Part shown: positions 1-14,374 of the stretch, one piece after another
How the letters are laid out: each line of letters opens with the position of its first letter
Numbering within the stretch: the first letter of the stretch is position 1
From: Vesta saturnalis
Lineage: Eukaryota > Arthropoda > Insecta > Coleoptera > Lampyridae
Assembly (NCBI GenBank): GCA_036346205.1
Contig: JARFJB010001278.1
Coordinates: forward strand, 3,156,501 to 3,220,500
DNA: 64,000 nt
Direction of reading: 5' to 3'
Notes under the pieces: model-generated
Told to the model about the DNA's origin: nothing
Databases searched by the model: none
The model's input: the letters and a program-made list of their open reading frames with translations, nothing else
Translations under genes and position numbers: made by a program

Positions 1-1250
1 AAATATGCACATATATCTTTATTTACATCACACACCTTCAAACATACATCACTTTTACAGTTCAAGTACACGTCTATCGTTTGCACAACAATAATTCCAA
101 TTATACATTTCATTCTAGAACAATACTTGTATTTCAAGTTAAATACAATATTACAAATCATACTGATAATACTATATGGGCAATGCATTTTACAATTGCA
201 AGCTTTTTACTCATTACGAGTACAATCCATTTAAAGTGGGTTGTAATTGCATATATAAATGTAAAATGTTCAAAGATATATCGTAAGGGTTAGTATTACT
301 TTATTTCATAAACAAATCGTTTCAATTTTTTTTAGAAAAAAAAACATTACAAATACTTTACAAATATATTAAACATTTATTATATTACATCACATTTACT
401 ATTGATACTCAATTAACTTGGAAAATATTAAAAATGTAAAGATACGTTTTATATCGAATTGTGGTGTATAATATTTCACAGTTAGGGAAGGCTCTCTTTA
501 ATAAAAAAATCGTTAGAATTTTCTATTACAAATATTTCCGAAATAAATGAAGGATATTATTATACATCAGTATTTATCTTAAAAAGTTATTAGTTTTGTA
601 CAGTATCAAAATTTAAATATAAATTTACGCAAAATATCACGAGAGCATTGTTAGTTGCATAACATTTCAGGGTAAAAACTTCATTATTATGCTCTTCTTA
701 TCTTATGTATACTACCGTTTCCATCATTACACTTAACAGTTACAATTTTTATTCTTTCCTAATTATTTACTATTGCATATCAGTGTACATCATTTATTTC
801 ATTTAAAGTTAAATAAAAATTTCACTTCATACAATAACTAATTTAAAATGTACAAATTTACTACCAAATATGTTTAAATTTTTTATTTTCAAACTAAGTT
901 GTCTCATTCTTTATTATTTATGACCTTAAATCTATTAATCTTTTAATTATCATCAACATCATACCTCTTCTTTCGCTCAAGAATAGTTAATACTTGTTCT
1001 TTTCTTGCGCTTCTTATCTTCGATACTACCATTATCGTCATTTCTGCTAATACTTAATCGTGCGCACCAAAGGAAGCCTTTTATTATAAATCCGCAGCCT
1101 TTAAAACCGCTAACCGAGACCAAAATTTCTTCTTCTTTTCATTAACTTATTCTATTTGTATACTTCTAAGAAATATCTACGATACCCCTACAGGTCAATA
1201 CTCTTTGACCTTGACCACTCTATTTTTAGACTTCTACGAATTGTAATATA
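1..1250. other. AT-rich stretch without recognised genes
   Basis: I see no coding, RNA or transposon signature here. The short frame beginning near position 81 is low-complexity and resembles no family I know. Confidence 0.5.
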
Positions 1251-1279
1251 ATGATGACATTGCAATTTTGTTTAGAGAA

Positions 1280-1985
1280 ATCGCAAATCGCCTTAACCGA
1301 AACCAAACGACCATCATGCGCTGCTATCAGCTATCAGGCATGGACTAGGGAGGGTCAGGAACGCCGCAGAAGAGGAACCGAGGGGCGAAGAAGAACAAAT
1401 GAAATGAACGGTTTACCGCAGAATCAGAGCTTTCGGCTTACAATCCTACCGTGTTACCACTAACGGTTCAACATTGACGGCAACGTTTGGAGTGGTGTAG
1501 GTTGCGACTGCACTGGAACCAAAAGTGGCATAAGGTGGTGTTCACTGATGAAACCAGATTCTGTTTGGGGATGCATGATGGCCGTATGAGGGTCAGACGA
1601 AGACGTGCGGAACGTCGAAATGTTGAACTTCCTTTTGCGAAGCATGTGCACCAAACTGTAGGGATTATGGTACGGGGTGCTATAACTTATCGGAGTAGGT
1701 CTCGTTTAGTATTCTCCATATTCTTCCATTTCTTCAGCAGTTGGAAGACCCACTTTTGCAGCAGGATAATGCCCGTCCCCATATTGCAAGACGTTCTTTG
1801 GACCGATTTGCAGAGGATAATGTTAATCTCTTGCTATTTCCACCTAGATCTCCGACCTTTCGCCCATCGAGCAGACGCTACAAACTCTACAGCACGAATT
1901 ACAGGTTACATTGACCATCTGTTAGAATAGATGCCGCGACGAGTGGAGGAGTGTGTAACTAACCAAGGGGGGGGAACCTTTTATT
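1280..1985 (+). pseudogene. Tc1-like (DD34E) transposase relic
   Basis: A DDE transposase that once cut and pasted a Tc1-type transposon. The first catalytic Asp lies in VVFTDETRF (near 1547), preceded by RQRLEWCRLRLHW. The second lies in LLQQDNARPH (near 1765), in another frame because of a frameshift between them. The third motif survives as FPPRSPTFRPSS near 1836-1870. The residue 34 positions beyond the second Asp, normally Glu, is Ser, so catalysis is lost. A C-terminal remnant reading MPRRVEECVTNQGG, typical of Tc1 proteins, follows near 1930-1970. The N-terminal paired-type DNA-binding part is unrecognisable. I found no flanking inverted repeats. The family call rests on three motifs in the right order and is fairly secure. 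Confidence 0.8.
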
Positions 1986-1989
1986 AATG

Positions 1990-3446
1990 AAAAATATGTT
2001 TATATTTTGTTCTTTTTATTTGAAATTTTAATCAACTGCTGCCTTTTAGTAGTTCAACGTTTCCGCCAAGTTTGGTGAAAAAATTCCTACCGCTTCTTGG
2101 TGTTGCAATTTCCATATCACTGAGTACATTCACGCTCACTATGAAATTGTGTACTTCAACAATTTTTGCAAATAAGTAGGATCATTCGTTACCTCAATAT
2201 AAAAAAATATCTCATCCTTTTAAATTTCGTGCTAACGTAAATAATACTGCAGATAGAAAAATGGGGCTACAGTTTGTTATACATTTAATTAAAATACTTC
2301 CAATTCATTAATCCATGCCTATATTGTAAATAAATAAACACAAATATTTGGTGTGACAGCATCATGAAATGTGGGATGTTCTTGCAAGATCATTAACCTC
2401 AAGCAATCTAAAGCACTTAATTGTAATTATGTCCAGAGTGAAGATTTAGAACGTCGACAAATTTAGTAACACAACTTTTGAAATATAGTATAAACAGTAT
2501 AAAATAAGCAATGTACAATATACCACAATTAAACCGCGGATGGATAAGTTTTATTAACGGAATTGGTTAAGTAAATTTAATCAAGAAAAAATATTCATCC
2601 ATTCAATACATACAATAATAAAGAACACACCTTTTTTTTATTCGGACGAACAGCACAACTAAATGAATGAACGAAAGTAATTACCTTAGATCATCTTAAA
2701 TCAAACATTAGTGATCTCCCTGGATTATCCCCTTTTCTTTATCTGCCTACGGTAGGGCTGTGACGATGGCCATCCAGCTTACTGAACGGTAGCTGAACTC
2801 CTGTGAGCTGTCTAAGAGCGTAACCACAATCCACCACTTTTCAAAGGAAACTCCGTAACAATTACGAAAGTTACTTAAAACAAAATGAACTATTTGCTTG
2901 CTGTTCCACTTGGTTAATGTAATCGCGTAGAAACTTACTTACACTGCGATCTTGTACTCTAATCATGTACAGATTTAATGAACGAAAGTTACAATTGCAC
3001 AAACTAAATTAAGCAATTTATATACAGCGAGTTTTGTAGTTACTAGCGATCGTGAACCTGAATAGCTTAATGTATAGGAATGTAGGTCCTGTTTCTTCAG
3101 CACAAAAAGCGACTTAACCCAAAATCCTATTCTCAGGATGCTTAACTATGTCCCTCCGGACAAACGACACTTAATGATATGATAACCCCGTGTGAGGCTG
3201 CTCAATATCCCTCAAGAGGGTGGACAAAGAAACTACCTCTAACGAAAGCTCATTCAACACAGATTCCGTAACCATTCCCTACTTGAACGGTAACGCGCTT
3301 AGTACTTTTTACGGGCCGCGGTAACTAGCCTTATAACTACCACATCTATATTAAAGCTGACACACAAATATCGCCACATTGGATCCCAGCCAACCAATCA
3401 TACCAATTTATTACTTAAATTTTATCGCGCACCAAAACGAACTGAA
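1990..3446. other. Unassigned AT-rich stretch
   Basis: No gene recognised. The part from about 2740 to 3440 is less AT-rich than its surroundings and may be old transposon DNA upstream of the next ORF, but I cannot place it in a family. Confidence 0.4.
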
Positions 3447-3833
3447 ATGTCTGAAGCCGAGCCAGAAAATTACATCATTAATACAAACTGCTCTGTTATT
3501 AATGAAACTGATATCCTCTCGACACTGAACCTTAAAATCCCGTATCTAATTTCTAATTTCACTGTTTATAATCTAACATCCAAGCATTGTAGATGCTATT
3601 GTTTTACTGAAGTAGACACCGATCTCACAGCATCCACTTTTGCCTCAGTCATTATTGACTACCTTAAATCACATTGCTCTCAAAACAATAAAGATGTAAT
3701 TATCTATAGTGATGAGTGCATGCATCAAAACAGAAGCTGTATTATGGCAAACCTATTGGATTACCCAACAAATAGTTACCAAACCATAATTAGAACAAGG
3801 TTACACTCAAATGGTGTGAAAACATCTCCCTGA
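3447..3833 (+). CDS. Transposon-type protein fragment with YSDECxxQNR motif
   Basis: An open frame of 128 codons from ATG to TGA. Residues about 50-110 read KHCRCYCFTEVD, then a helix-like stretch, then VIIYSDECMHQNRSCIMANLL. The pattern of a short cysteine-containing strand followed by IxYSDxCxxQNR recurs in large uncharacterised, transposon-derived protein families of insects, where the Asp resembles one carboxylate of a DDE/RNase H-like fold. That family assignment is from memory of such proteins, not from a search. The frame ends soon after the motif, well short of the family's usual length, so this is a fragment or decayed copy. No intron signals or promoter are evident. Confidence 0.5.
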   Translation: MSEAEPENYIINTNCSVINETDILSTLNLKIPYLISNFTVYNLTSKHCRCYCFTEVDTDLTASTFASVIIDYLKSHCSQNNKDVIIYSDECMHQNRSCIMANLLDYPTNSYQTIIRTRLHSNGVKTSP

Positions 3834-4105
3834 ATGGCCTACATTACATAGTGAGCCAAACAAAATTTTGTCTGTAAAATAAGGACACTTACAACAACTT
3901 ATGTTATTATTTCCTAAATATTGCCAAATGTTCTATGAACTTTTACCTCATGACTAAAAAACCTTTCATACATTTATATTATGTATTACTTGTGTATGGC
4001 ATAACACAACTTACTAATTTACTAAAAAATGCTTGGTAACAATAAGTTTTTTCTGTTCAGGATACAGAGCTATGCTGTTTTGTCGCAAGTAATTAAAAAA
4101 CGCAC

Positions 4106-6615
<2,510 letters not shown>

Positions 6616-6674
<59 letters not shown>
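6616..6674. repeat. (TA)n microsatellite
   Basis: Uninterrupted TA dinucleotides. A mariner-end-like CACCCTGTA follows at about 6690. Confidence 0.97.
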
Positions 6675-6676
<2 letters not shown>

Positions 6677-7449
6677 GGTTGCGTTGACGCACCCTGTATG
6701 TAAGATGTTATGATGACGTGTATTACGTGTTTTGAGTACGGGTGTATTGAGTTTAAACGAAAAAAAAAAATTTTTTTGTGTATATGCATAATGTATGTGG
6801 GTGGGTGATACGCCACTGGAAATTTAGGAGAAATATTATTCAGTATGCAGATACGTGTATTTGAATGTTATAGAGACATTGGTGTTGGAATAAATAGATT
6901 CTGATGAATGTAAATGTGAAAAGAAATTTGTCGATGGGACGATAATGTTTGCTACTGTTTTGCTACTGTAAGGAATGGAATGTTGGAGGATAGAGGAGTA
7001 ATCTTGGCCGGAAGATGTGAGTGTATAAGTGTAGAATGTTTTAGAAAATATGTAGAGAAGGATTTGGTATGTTTAATTGTTAATTATAGAAAGTTCTCGT
7101 AATGTTGTGCAATCAGTTTTAAGAATACGTGTATGTATATGGGATTTGAGACCTTAGACAGTACTTATTTTTGCAAATGTTGCAGAAGGAAGACGAGCGC
7201 ATGTGAGAGACAAACGTTGAAAGTTGTGTAATGGTCCAGAGTGGCCACTGAATGAATGTGATGACGAGAAATGGCTTCTTCATAAAGTAATTGAAAAATT
7301 TGCAGGTAAAAACAAACATGGCGATGTATTGTAGTTATAAGCGTGGTTGTACAGAGGGTAGCATCAGTCGGGACTAAGAAAGTTTGAGTGAATACTATTG
7401 GTGAATATAGTGAGGAAGTCGGACATGTTTAAAGATGGATGGCTTAAGG

Positions 7450-7458
7450 TATAAATAG
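7450..7458 (+). promoter_or_regulatory. TATA box (TATAAATAG)
   Basis: A consensus-like TATA box in the G-skewed segment. Transcription would begin about 30 bases downstream and could end after the AATAAA at 7665. Confidence 0.45.
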
Positions 7459-7664
7459 GAAAGTCAGAGATTGATGTGAGCTTGTTGGCTTGTTAGCTTT
7501 TAGGTTGTTGCTTTTGGTGAAAGCTTGGTGGGAGACGCGCGCGAGGTAAAGTGTGAAATCAGAATGGGTTGAGTTGGAGTTATATTTGTGAATAATATTC
7601 AAGGCAGTCATTGTTTAAACAACTGCGTAACCCGAAAGGGGATGAATCGTATAAGACATTCATA

Positions 7665-7670
7665 AATAAA
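7665..7670 (+). terminator. Poly(A) signal AATAAA
   Basis: Lies about 215 bases after the TATA box, followed near 7703 by a T-rich downstream element (GTTTGTTTATTTT). Confidence 0.4.
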
Positions 7671-8971
7671 ACAATTAATTAAATTGAGATTGAAGATAAA
7701 ATCAGTTTGTTTATTTTCAAGAAAGTAAAAAGTGCGTAAGCAGATTTATAAAAGATAACAGTTATTACGTTACAGTGTTGAGTGCGGCGCGTGTTCTTGT
7801 AACGATATTTAGTTAGAATTATTTATGGGACCACCTTTAAGTAAACGAAATATTCATAATAAATTGACCCAATGTTAAGGTAATTTTATATGACATTAAA
7901 AGTTTATTTGTGTTAAGGAAGGACTAAATTGTCCTAAAGGTTGCGAGAAACTTTTAAGAGGCAACCAAACGTGTATAGTTTATTACGGTTTATTGGAGTA
8001 ATAACCTCGCATAGTTGGACTAATCGCGAGTGCAGAAGGAATCAGTGGTTGCGGAATTGTGAAGTATTTGTTATGTGCCTTCAGGCAATTTAAGGATACA
8101 GATGGACTACAAATAATTGATTTACGGGAAGAAAGAAGAAAGAAGAGCGTAGGATTAATGGACAATTTTAAGTAAGAATTACATTTAAGAATTTTAAAAA
8201 CTCAGATAAGCACGATTATCTTTTTGTTTAGTTGTAATTTGCGTATTGTTGTGTAATTTTTTTTTAAATAGTTTTGAAGGAAAGGATAATCGGTCTCGAG
8301 TCATGTTGTATTGGTTGTTTTAGTAGTAAGAATTTTTGCAGAAACGCAAATTTGTATACACAGTGGTTTATCAACCACGCTGTTGTGTATGTAAACATTT
8401 GTTTATTATGTTATGCAGGACAATATATATTTATCGTTAACTTTGATTCTGTTGTTTATTTAGCCAGTTATAAGATACATTTGTGACGTTTACTTAATTG
8501 GTGACCTAGTTTTCGACAACCTAAATGTAAACTTTGCATATTTTGGATTTTTAAGATTAATGAACAACCTGAAAGGTTATATTTGCCAGGTTGGTTACAA
8601 AAATTTTCATGTTAGTTTCTTTTAACGCAATATACTAATGACGGATCAGCTGTTAATTAAAATTTCATTAAGTACAACTAAGAGATGGAGTTTTGAGAAC
8701 TTACATATTTACGAATGTCAAATACGATTCAGAAGTATTATAAAAATTAAATTAAATTTAAAAGATATGGTTCATGTTCGGAATATTAAACCTTCAAGGA
8801 TTATTCTCGTTTGACTGTTTTGCAGCACTTTATCACTATTATAATGGAGTAACAATTATTAAGCCGATGACATAGATTTTCTTTTGGTTAAGAATTTTAA
8901 AAATTAATTATCGATCATTGAATGAAGAAATATTTTGTTCATTAATAAGTAGAAATTTAACGTTATATGTA

Positions 8972-9003
8972 TACGAGGTGTATTCAAAAAGTTTCTAATA
9001 ACC
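8972..9003. repeat. Solo mariner-like inverted-repeat end
   Basis: ACGAGGTGTATTCAAAAAG resembles the terminal repeat of classical mariner elements, preceded by TA. No matching opposite end or transposase was found nearby. Confidence 0.45.
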
Positions 9004-9352
9004 TGGATAGTACTAAATATATTTGAGTTTGAGTTGAATTGTTTGGGACGAGTGTTTGTTTTAGAACCCTCGTGTGAGAGTTTACTGAGTAAGCACAATC
9101 CTACTTTCCACAATCAAGTAGGGTTAATTAACACCCCGCTTAAGACAATTATTTTAGCAAAGTTTCGATTGTGGTGGCGCCTGGAGACATATTTTCCCGG
9201 ACTGAGCTGTTTGAATATCGGTGTAAGGTGTTTGAGCGTATTAATCATTCATTTTATTTATTATTTCGACCACGCCCATCTCCCTGTTAGCTGGCTTGGC
9301 AACCCGCTTACATTAGTAAGCATACACGACGCCTAGTGCGGTTTGGACGTGT

Positions 9353-9355
<3 letters not shown>

Positions 9356-9413
<58 letters not shown>
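9356..9413. repeat. (TA)n microsatellite
   Basis: About 58 bases of TA repeat. The flanking sequence has no recognised feature. Confidence 0.97.
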
Positions 9414-9418
<5 letters not shown>

Positions 9419-9820
9419 GCTCAATGGCTGGTCAGAGGTAGTACAAGCCGCCCTGAATGCTCTATTTAAATGTCGATGTTGTTCAACAAAATTAGAAATA
9501 ATGTTTTATTTTATCTTTAATACTTCATTATCCCATGAAATCGATAATTCTTTTTTTTTGTAAGAAATTCTTAACTTTGTACGTCACATCTTTTTTCCAG
9601 GTAGCAGGGCGTATACGACAGAAATGATCTTTGTTCTTTTTTCTGTGCTACCAATATCCGCGTGAATTGTGTATAATTACAACAGTGAACTGCAGCTTAT
9701 AAAAGTCCATCGAATGGGAAGCAAGAACTTTCAGCCAATAAATGACCTCCGTTCATCTTCAATAATGACATATTCTTTCACAAACTCAGGAACTTCTTTT
9801 TTTCGAAAGCAAGCTAATGC

Positions 9821-10197
9821 CTAGCAATTTACGTACTCATTATATAATACATGTTTCACTGATGTAACTTTAACGAAATTCGTACCAGAATCTAAGCCTC
9901 TATCTCTAGCCACCATAATCTCTTGACGATATATCTGCGATACTGGCGTAACCTTTTTTTTGACCTTATATAAGCACTTACCAGCTACATGTTTTGCATT
10001 CTCTGGAACGCAGTTGTGGTTTTTCTCACTTATGACTTTTGATTTCACTTCATCAGTAACAATCACTCCTGGACAGTTCCTGTGTATACAAATCCATCAA
10101 AGAGTTGAGTTTTTGTTCTTTGCTTTTAAGTTGAACTTGTATCCAGAATAAAGGATAAGGGGTTCTCCACGTTTTGATTCTATCACTTCCATCACAA
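9821..10197 (-). pseudogene. FLYWCH zinc-finger domain relic
   Basis: FLYWCH domains bind DNA or protein and occur in insect chromatin proteins and in transposon-derived genes. Reading the minus strand from about 10190: VIESKRGEPLILYSGYKF, then NKNSTL, a stop, WICIHRNCPGVIVTDEVKSK, EKNHNC, then a helical tail with KVKKKVTPVSQIYRQEI. The order of motif residues fits FLYWCH: Phe/Tyr-Gly-Tyr, Trp, Cys-x(4)-Cys, His-Asn-His or Cys, then a basic helix. One in-frame stop lies just before the Trp. The reading frame otherwise stays open from about 10066 to 9821. It could be a decayed alternative terminal exon of a BTB-FLYWCH gene or a stray duplicate. No clear splice acceptor was found. Confidence 0.65.
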
Positions 10198-10199
10198 CT

Positions 10200-12105
10200 C
10201 TTCCAATCGTACACACGTAACAAAAAATTCACAAATGTTTTTCAATAACTTTGCTGCGCTTACAAGATTTCCGAAGAACTAATCTATTTTCGTAATATGG
10301 AAATATTTATATCATCTCTATAATGATGAAGTGGCAAATATATGTTTGAACAACGATTAGGGTACTTTTGTAATCATACCGACAATAAACAATTAATAGT
10401 ATATTATAGTATGTACAATTCGATGTTAAAGCTTAATAGAGACACTGGTAATTACAACAAAGAGATAAGATCATTTGCATATTAATCACCATTAACTACT
10501 CAATTTGACAATGCAATTTTAAAATTAAATAAAATAAATCAATGGAACGTTGTTCGAAAAGAAGTCGTTTTAGATTTAAATCTTGATAAAGGTGTAGTTA
10601 GCGGTGAATTTATATTGATACCATATTTCTTTTAATGCAAAGAAATTAATAAAACAAGTGCATGGTACCGGGTGGGTTTTATTATGTTATTTGTATTAGT
10701 TTTTATAGCAATGAAAATAACTCCATCTTGTGAACTTTCTACATTTAATTGAACAATGCTATAATTATAAATACTGTACTTTAATTTAACGCACGAAATC
10801 TGATTTAAGGAACGTACATATTTTCTGAACGCCCGAAAGGGGAACATTCAAGTAAAAATCTTCGAAACTCGAAACGGGAATGCACGGTACGGGAAAGGGA
10901 AAACACCGCTAAAAGTTAACGTAGACCTTCGGACAATTTACAGTTTAATTAAATACTGTCGTAGAAACATTACCATACATCGTAAAATTGTTGTCCGTTA
11001 GTTCGAATTTCCTGTTAACTAACAGTTAGATTAAATACTTTTTGGTGAATCTGTCATTGATAAATGGTGTTTAATACAGCTAAATACAATGCAGTAGGTG
11101 TAGTAAAATTTTTGATTAATTAATTATTTAAAAATAGGAATACATGATTTTAACTATAATAATAAAAAAAAACTTATTACAGGAAATCCGAGCATCATCA
11201 CCATCTATCAAATATTTAAATTTAGAAAATCTATTAATAAAAATTAAAATCGGTTATTTTATTACGTTTTTTAACTTTTTATTACTGTTTTTTTTTTATT
11301 ATGTCTTTTTAATATTATTTTTAAAGTTCAACACAAAAATAATAGCTATTCATCGTAATAAATGTAACCTTTGAAGAAAACAATGACGAACATATTATTT
11401 ATTCTTCAGTTGTGGGCTCAATATTAATATTCCTTCGAAATGTATTTAGCAAGAAAATAAATTGGCGAATTAGGTACTTTGTGAGGCTCCAAATATTCTA
11501 ACCCTACCACCCTTACATAATATTAAGAAGAATGTCAAAATTTATTTACCAATAATTTTTCAAAATCGATGAATTAGTAGTACACATGAGTATGTCATAA
11601 TTGAAGCGTTGGATAAAAGGTTTGGTATATCCTGTAATACCCGAGATATTAAATATTTTTGTTCACGCAATTAAAAGAGTTTTGTTATATAAATCATAAC
11701 TTATAAATTAGCTTATATTTTGTAATATGTAGGTTTACACTATGCCAGAAGTAATATTTGATTGTACATTTATTTCCTAGTATTTGTCCTCAAACGTCAA
11801 GATTAATTGATTTGTAAACAACTTTTACGAGTATGTACCTATTGTGTTATCAAAACTAATAGCTATTTAATTATAGAGAATAGTTCATAGATTTTGACAT
11901 TTTGTATAGTATTCCGTCTTAATATTAATACTACATTAGCGAATTATCAACCAGTATCCTTTTAATAAAAAGATATAATTATGTGTACTAAACTTTGATT
12001 AACAATACCTCATTGTCCTTTTATAAAATTCAGTTAAATAGTTGAATATAATTTCTCTACTAAAACATGAATGGTATTACTTGAAAATGAATTGAATTAC
12101 TTGTA
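10200..12105. other. AT-rich stretch without recognised genes
   Basis: Very AT-rich with homopolymer runs. The frames here (near 10632 and 11144) are low-complexity and unsupported. Confidence 0.5.
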
Positions 12106-14374
12106 CAGGGTGGTTTTTTTTTCGTTAATATTATAGATATAGAGTATAGGCTAAACGGTAAGAGATACAAAAAAACTAAGATACGTGTCCCGTTCTCTTT
12201 TTTAGTGTTTAGTTTAATGGCGCAATCGGATCTACGCTAACTAAATTAGTTTCGAAGATACAGAGTGATTCTCAAAATCTGCCGGTTTTTATTATCTCTT
12301 ATGACTCGGTTATTTATGGAGATAAAAAAAAGCTTTGGATACGAAAGTTTTATGGCTTTTTACGTTGAATCCAGTGGCGTTCTTAAAAAAAATATAGATG
12401 TTTTATTTTTTGAGATATTATCAAAAGTAGCATTTTCTGAAATGGGACACCCTGTATCTGATAATCTCAAAAATTGCATTTTTCTTGAGATTGCAACAAT
12501 ATATAACACTTAATATTTTGCATTGTCCTAAATAGCTAAAATACTAAAAAACATTTTTTTAGTTGGCCATTAATTGAATGTTTTAAGCAATTGTTTTGTT
12601 TGTTTACATGTCATAAAATTCAGTAACAATTATGTATTGGTATTCTTATTTCGTTTCCGATTATATTTTTAAAAAGGTGATTAAAATGAATAATTTTCAA
12701 AATTATGAAAATTAAATATGCTTGAGTGCTACATTGAGAGTAATAAAATAAAGACGCAGCTCGAGACTTATATTTTGAGCGTTATCCGGAACGACGACAG
12801 CCAGAACAACAAATATTTGAAAGATTATATCACAATTTAGGTGAGTATGGATCATTTGGAAAACCAAGAAGTAAGATTTACAATAAGGCAAATAGAGAAA
12901 GAGATGAAATAAATACATTAGCTTGTGTTGCTGCTGATCCGACGATATCTAGCCGTAATATTGAGAAAAATATTGGCACAAGTAAATCTAAAGTTTTAAA
13001 AACGTTAAGAAAGCATAAGTATAAACCATATAAAATAAAAAAGGTTCATAACTTACATCCTGGAGATGAAGAGCGGCGTTTAACATTTTGTCATTGGTAT
13101 TCGCAGCAGATTAATCGGAATCCCAATTTTTTTCAAAATATAATATGGACCGACGAGGCTTTTATATCTAGCGAAGGAATTTTTAGTCGACATAATAATC
13201 GATATTGGTCAAACATAAATCCTCATCAGACGGTCGCCAGGATACAACAAGGACGGTTTGGCTTCCATGTATGTGTGGCGCTATATCAAAACAGAGTCCT
13301 TAACTACAGAATTTTTAATGAAAATTTGAATGCTCAAGGATACATCCAAATTTTGGAAGAATGTGTAATAATGGAGTTGGATAACATGCCATTAGCTGCA
13401 TGAAATGATGTTTATTTACAACAAGACGGTGCTCCAGCACATAATAGCCACATGGTAAGGGACTTACTAAATGTCAATTTTGGAGAAAATTGACTTGGTA
13501 CATATGGACCAAACAGATGGCCTCCGTATTCCCCCGACCTGACGCCAGGCGACTTTTATTTTTGGGATCTATCAAAAATGAAGTCTATAAAACCCGAAGT
13601 AATACTGTAGAAGAACTCAGAGCAAATTTTATTAATTGCATTGGAAGACAAATATTCAAATCTATAACGCCACTCGTTCAGTTACAAGCAGAGCCCAAAA
13701 ATGCATCGAGCAGAATGGAAGACAATTTGAGCACCTTTTGTGATTAACCACCTATGCTAATTGTTATATATAAGTATTTGAAATAATTACTGTTGAGTTG
13801 TTATAAATCTTTTCTTGTTTTTTGTAGTTGTTGTTTTAGTTTATTAATGTTTTATTATTGTTATTATCTGCAATTTTATTATGCTTATTATAAAATAAAG
13901 AATTGATTAAATCCATGACCAACTAAAAAATATGTTTTTTTAGTATTTTAGCTATTTAGGACAATGCAAAATATTAAGTGTTATATATTGTTGCAATCTC
14001 AAGAAAAAATGCAATTTTTTGAGATTATCAGATACAGGGTGTCCCGTTTAAGAAAATACTACTTTTGATAATATCTCAAAAATAAAACATCTATATTTTT
14101 TTTAAGAACGCCACTGGATTCAACGTAAAAAGTCATAAAACTTTCGTATCCAAAGCTTTTTTTTACCTACATAAATAACCGAGTCATAAGAGATAATAAA
14201 AACCGACAGATTTTGAGAATCACTCTGTATCTTCGAAATCAATTTAGTTAGCGTAGATCCGATTGCGCCATTAAACTAAACACTAAAAAGGAGAACGGGA
14301 CACGTATCTTAGTTTTTTTGTATCTCTTACCGTTTAGCCTATACCCTATAATATTAAAGAAAAAAACCACCCTG
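12106..14374 (+). mobile_element. Mariner-like element with ~460 bp inverted arms
   Basis: The ends read CAGGGTGGTTTTTTTT and its reverse complement, flanked on both sides by TA, the Tc1/mariner target duplication. The inverted arms are long: 12106-12567 pairs with 13918-14374 with few mismatches. Inside each arm a second CAGGGTGTCCC-type motif lies in the opposite orientation (near 12447 and 14035). The centre carries a decayed transposase on the plus strand. The element looks relatively young because the arms remain similar and the coding region has only a handful of lesions. Confidence 0.92.
12718..13746 (+). pseudogene. Mariner-type transposase, DD41D spacing, few lesions
   Basis: A transposase of the Tc1/mariner superfamily. 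A frameshift near 12753 precedes an N-terminal helix-turn-helix reading YFERYPERRQPEQQIFERLY, a second helical region (NIEKNIGTSKSKVLKTLRKH) and the catalytic core. The core motifs are WTDEAF near 13150, LQQDGAPAH near 13424 and YSPDLTPGDFYFW near 13530. Forty-one residues separate the second and third Asp, unlike DD34D mariners and DD34E Tc1. Lesions: two TGG-to-TGA stops (13401 and 13491) and one lost G near 13567 that shifts the frame. The C-terminus is then read in another frame to 13746. All three catalytic Asp codons survive. Confidence 0.9.

Larger units (their letters stand above)
6706..7759 (+). mobile_element. Possible solo LTR in a G-rich, C-poor strand segment
   Basis: The segment begins TGTTA and ends TAACA, a short terminal inverted pair of the kind that bounds LTRs. 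It contains a TATA box (7450-7458), a poly(A) signal AATAAA (7665-7670) and a T/GT-rich stretch after it, which gives a U3-R-U5-like order. Cytosine is conspicuously scarce on this strand through 6900-7600. I could not find a target-site duplication, a primer-binding site or a second copy in the window, so this is only a reasoned guess. It could instead be a host promoter and short transcript. Confidence 0.35.

Noticed and set aside
1251..1463. Independent 70-codon gene before the Tc1 relic
   Set aside because: Its basic, repetitive sequence lies where a frameshifted transposase N-terminus would be and has no start context of its own.
9034..9336. 100-codon frame as a host gene
   Set aside because: Opposite-strand overlap, no domain or splice signals, and it begins beside a mariner-like end.
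10632..10847. 71-codon frame on the minus strand
   Set aside because: AT-rich chance frame without motif, signal or neighbours to support it.
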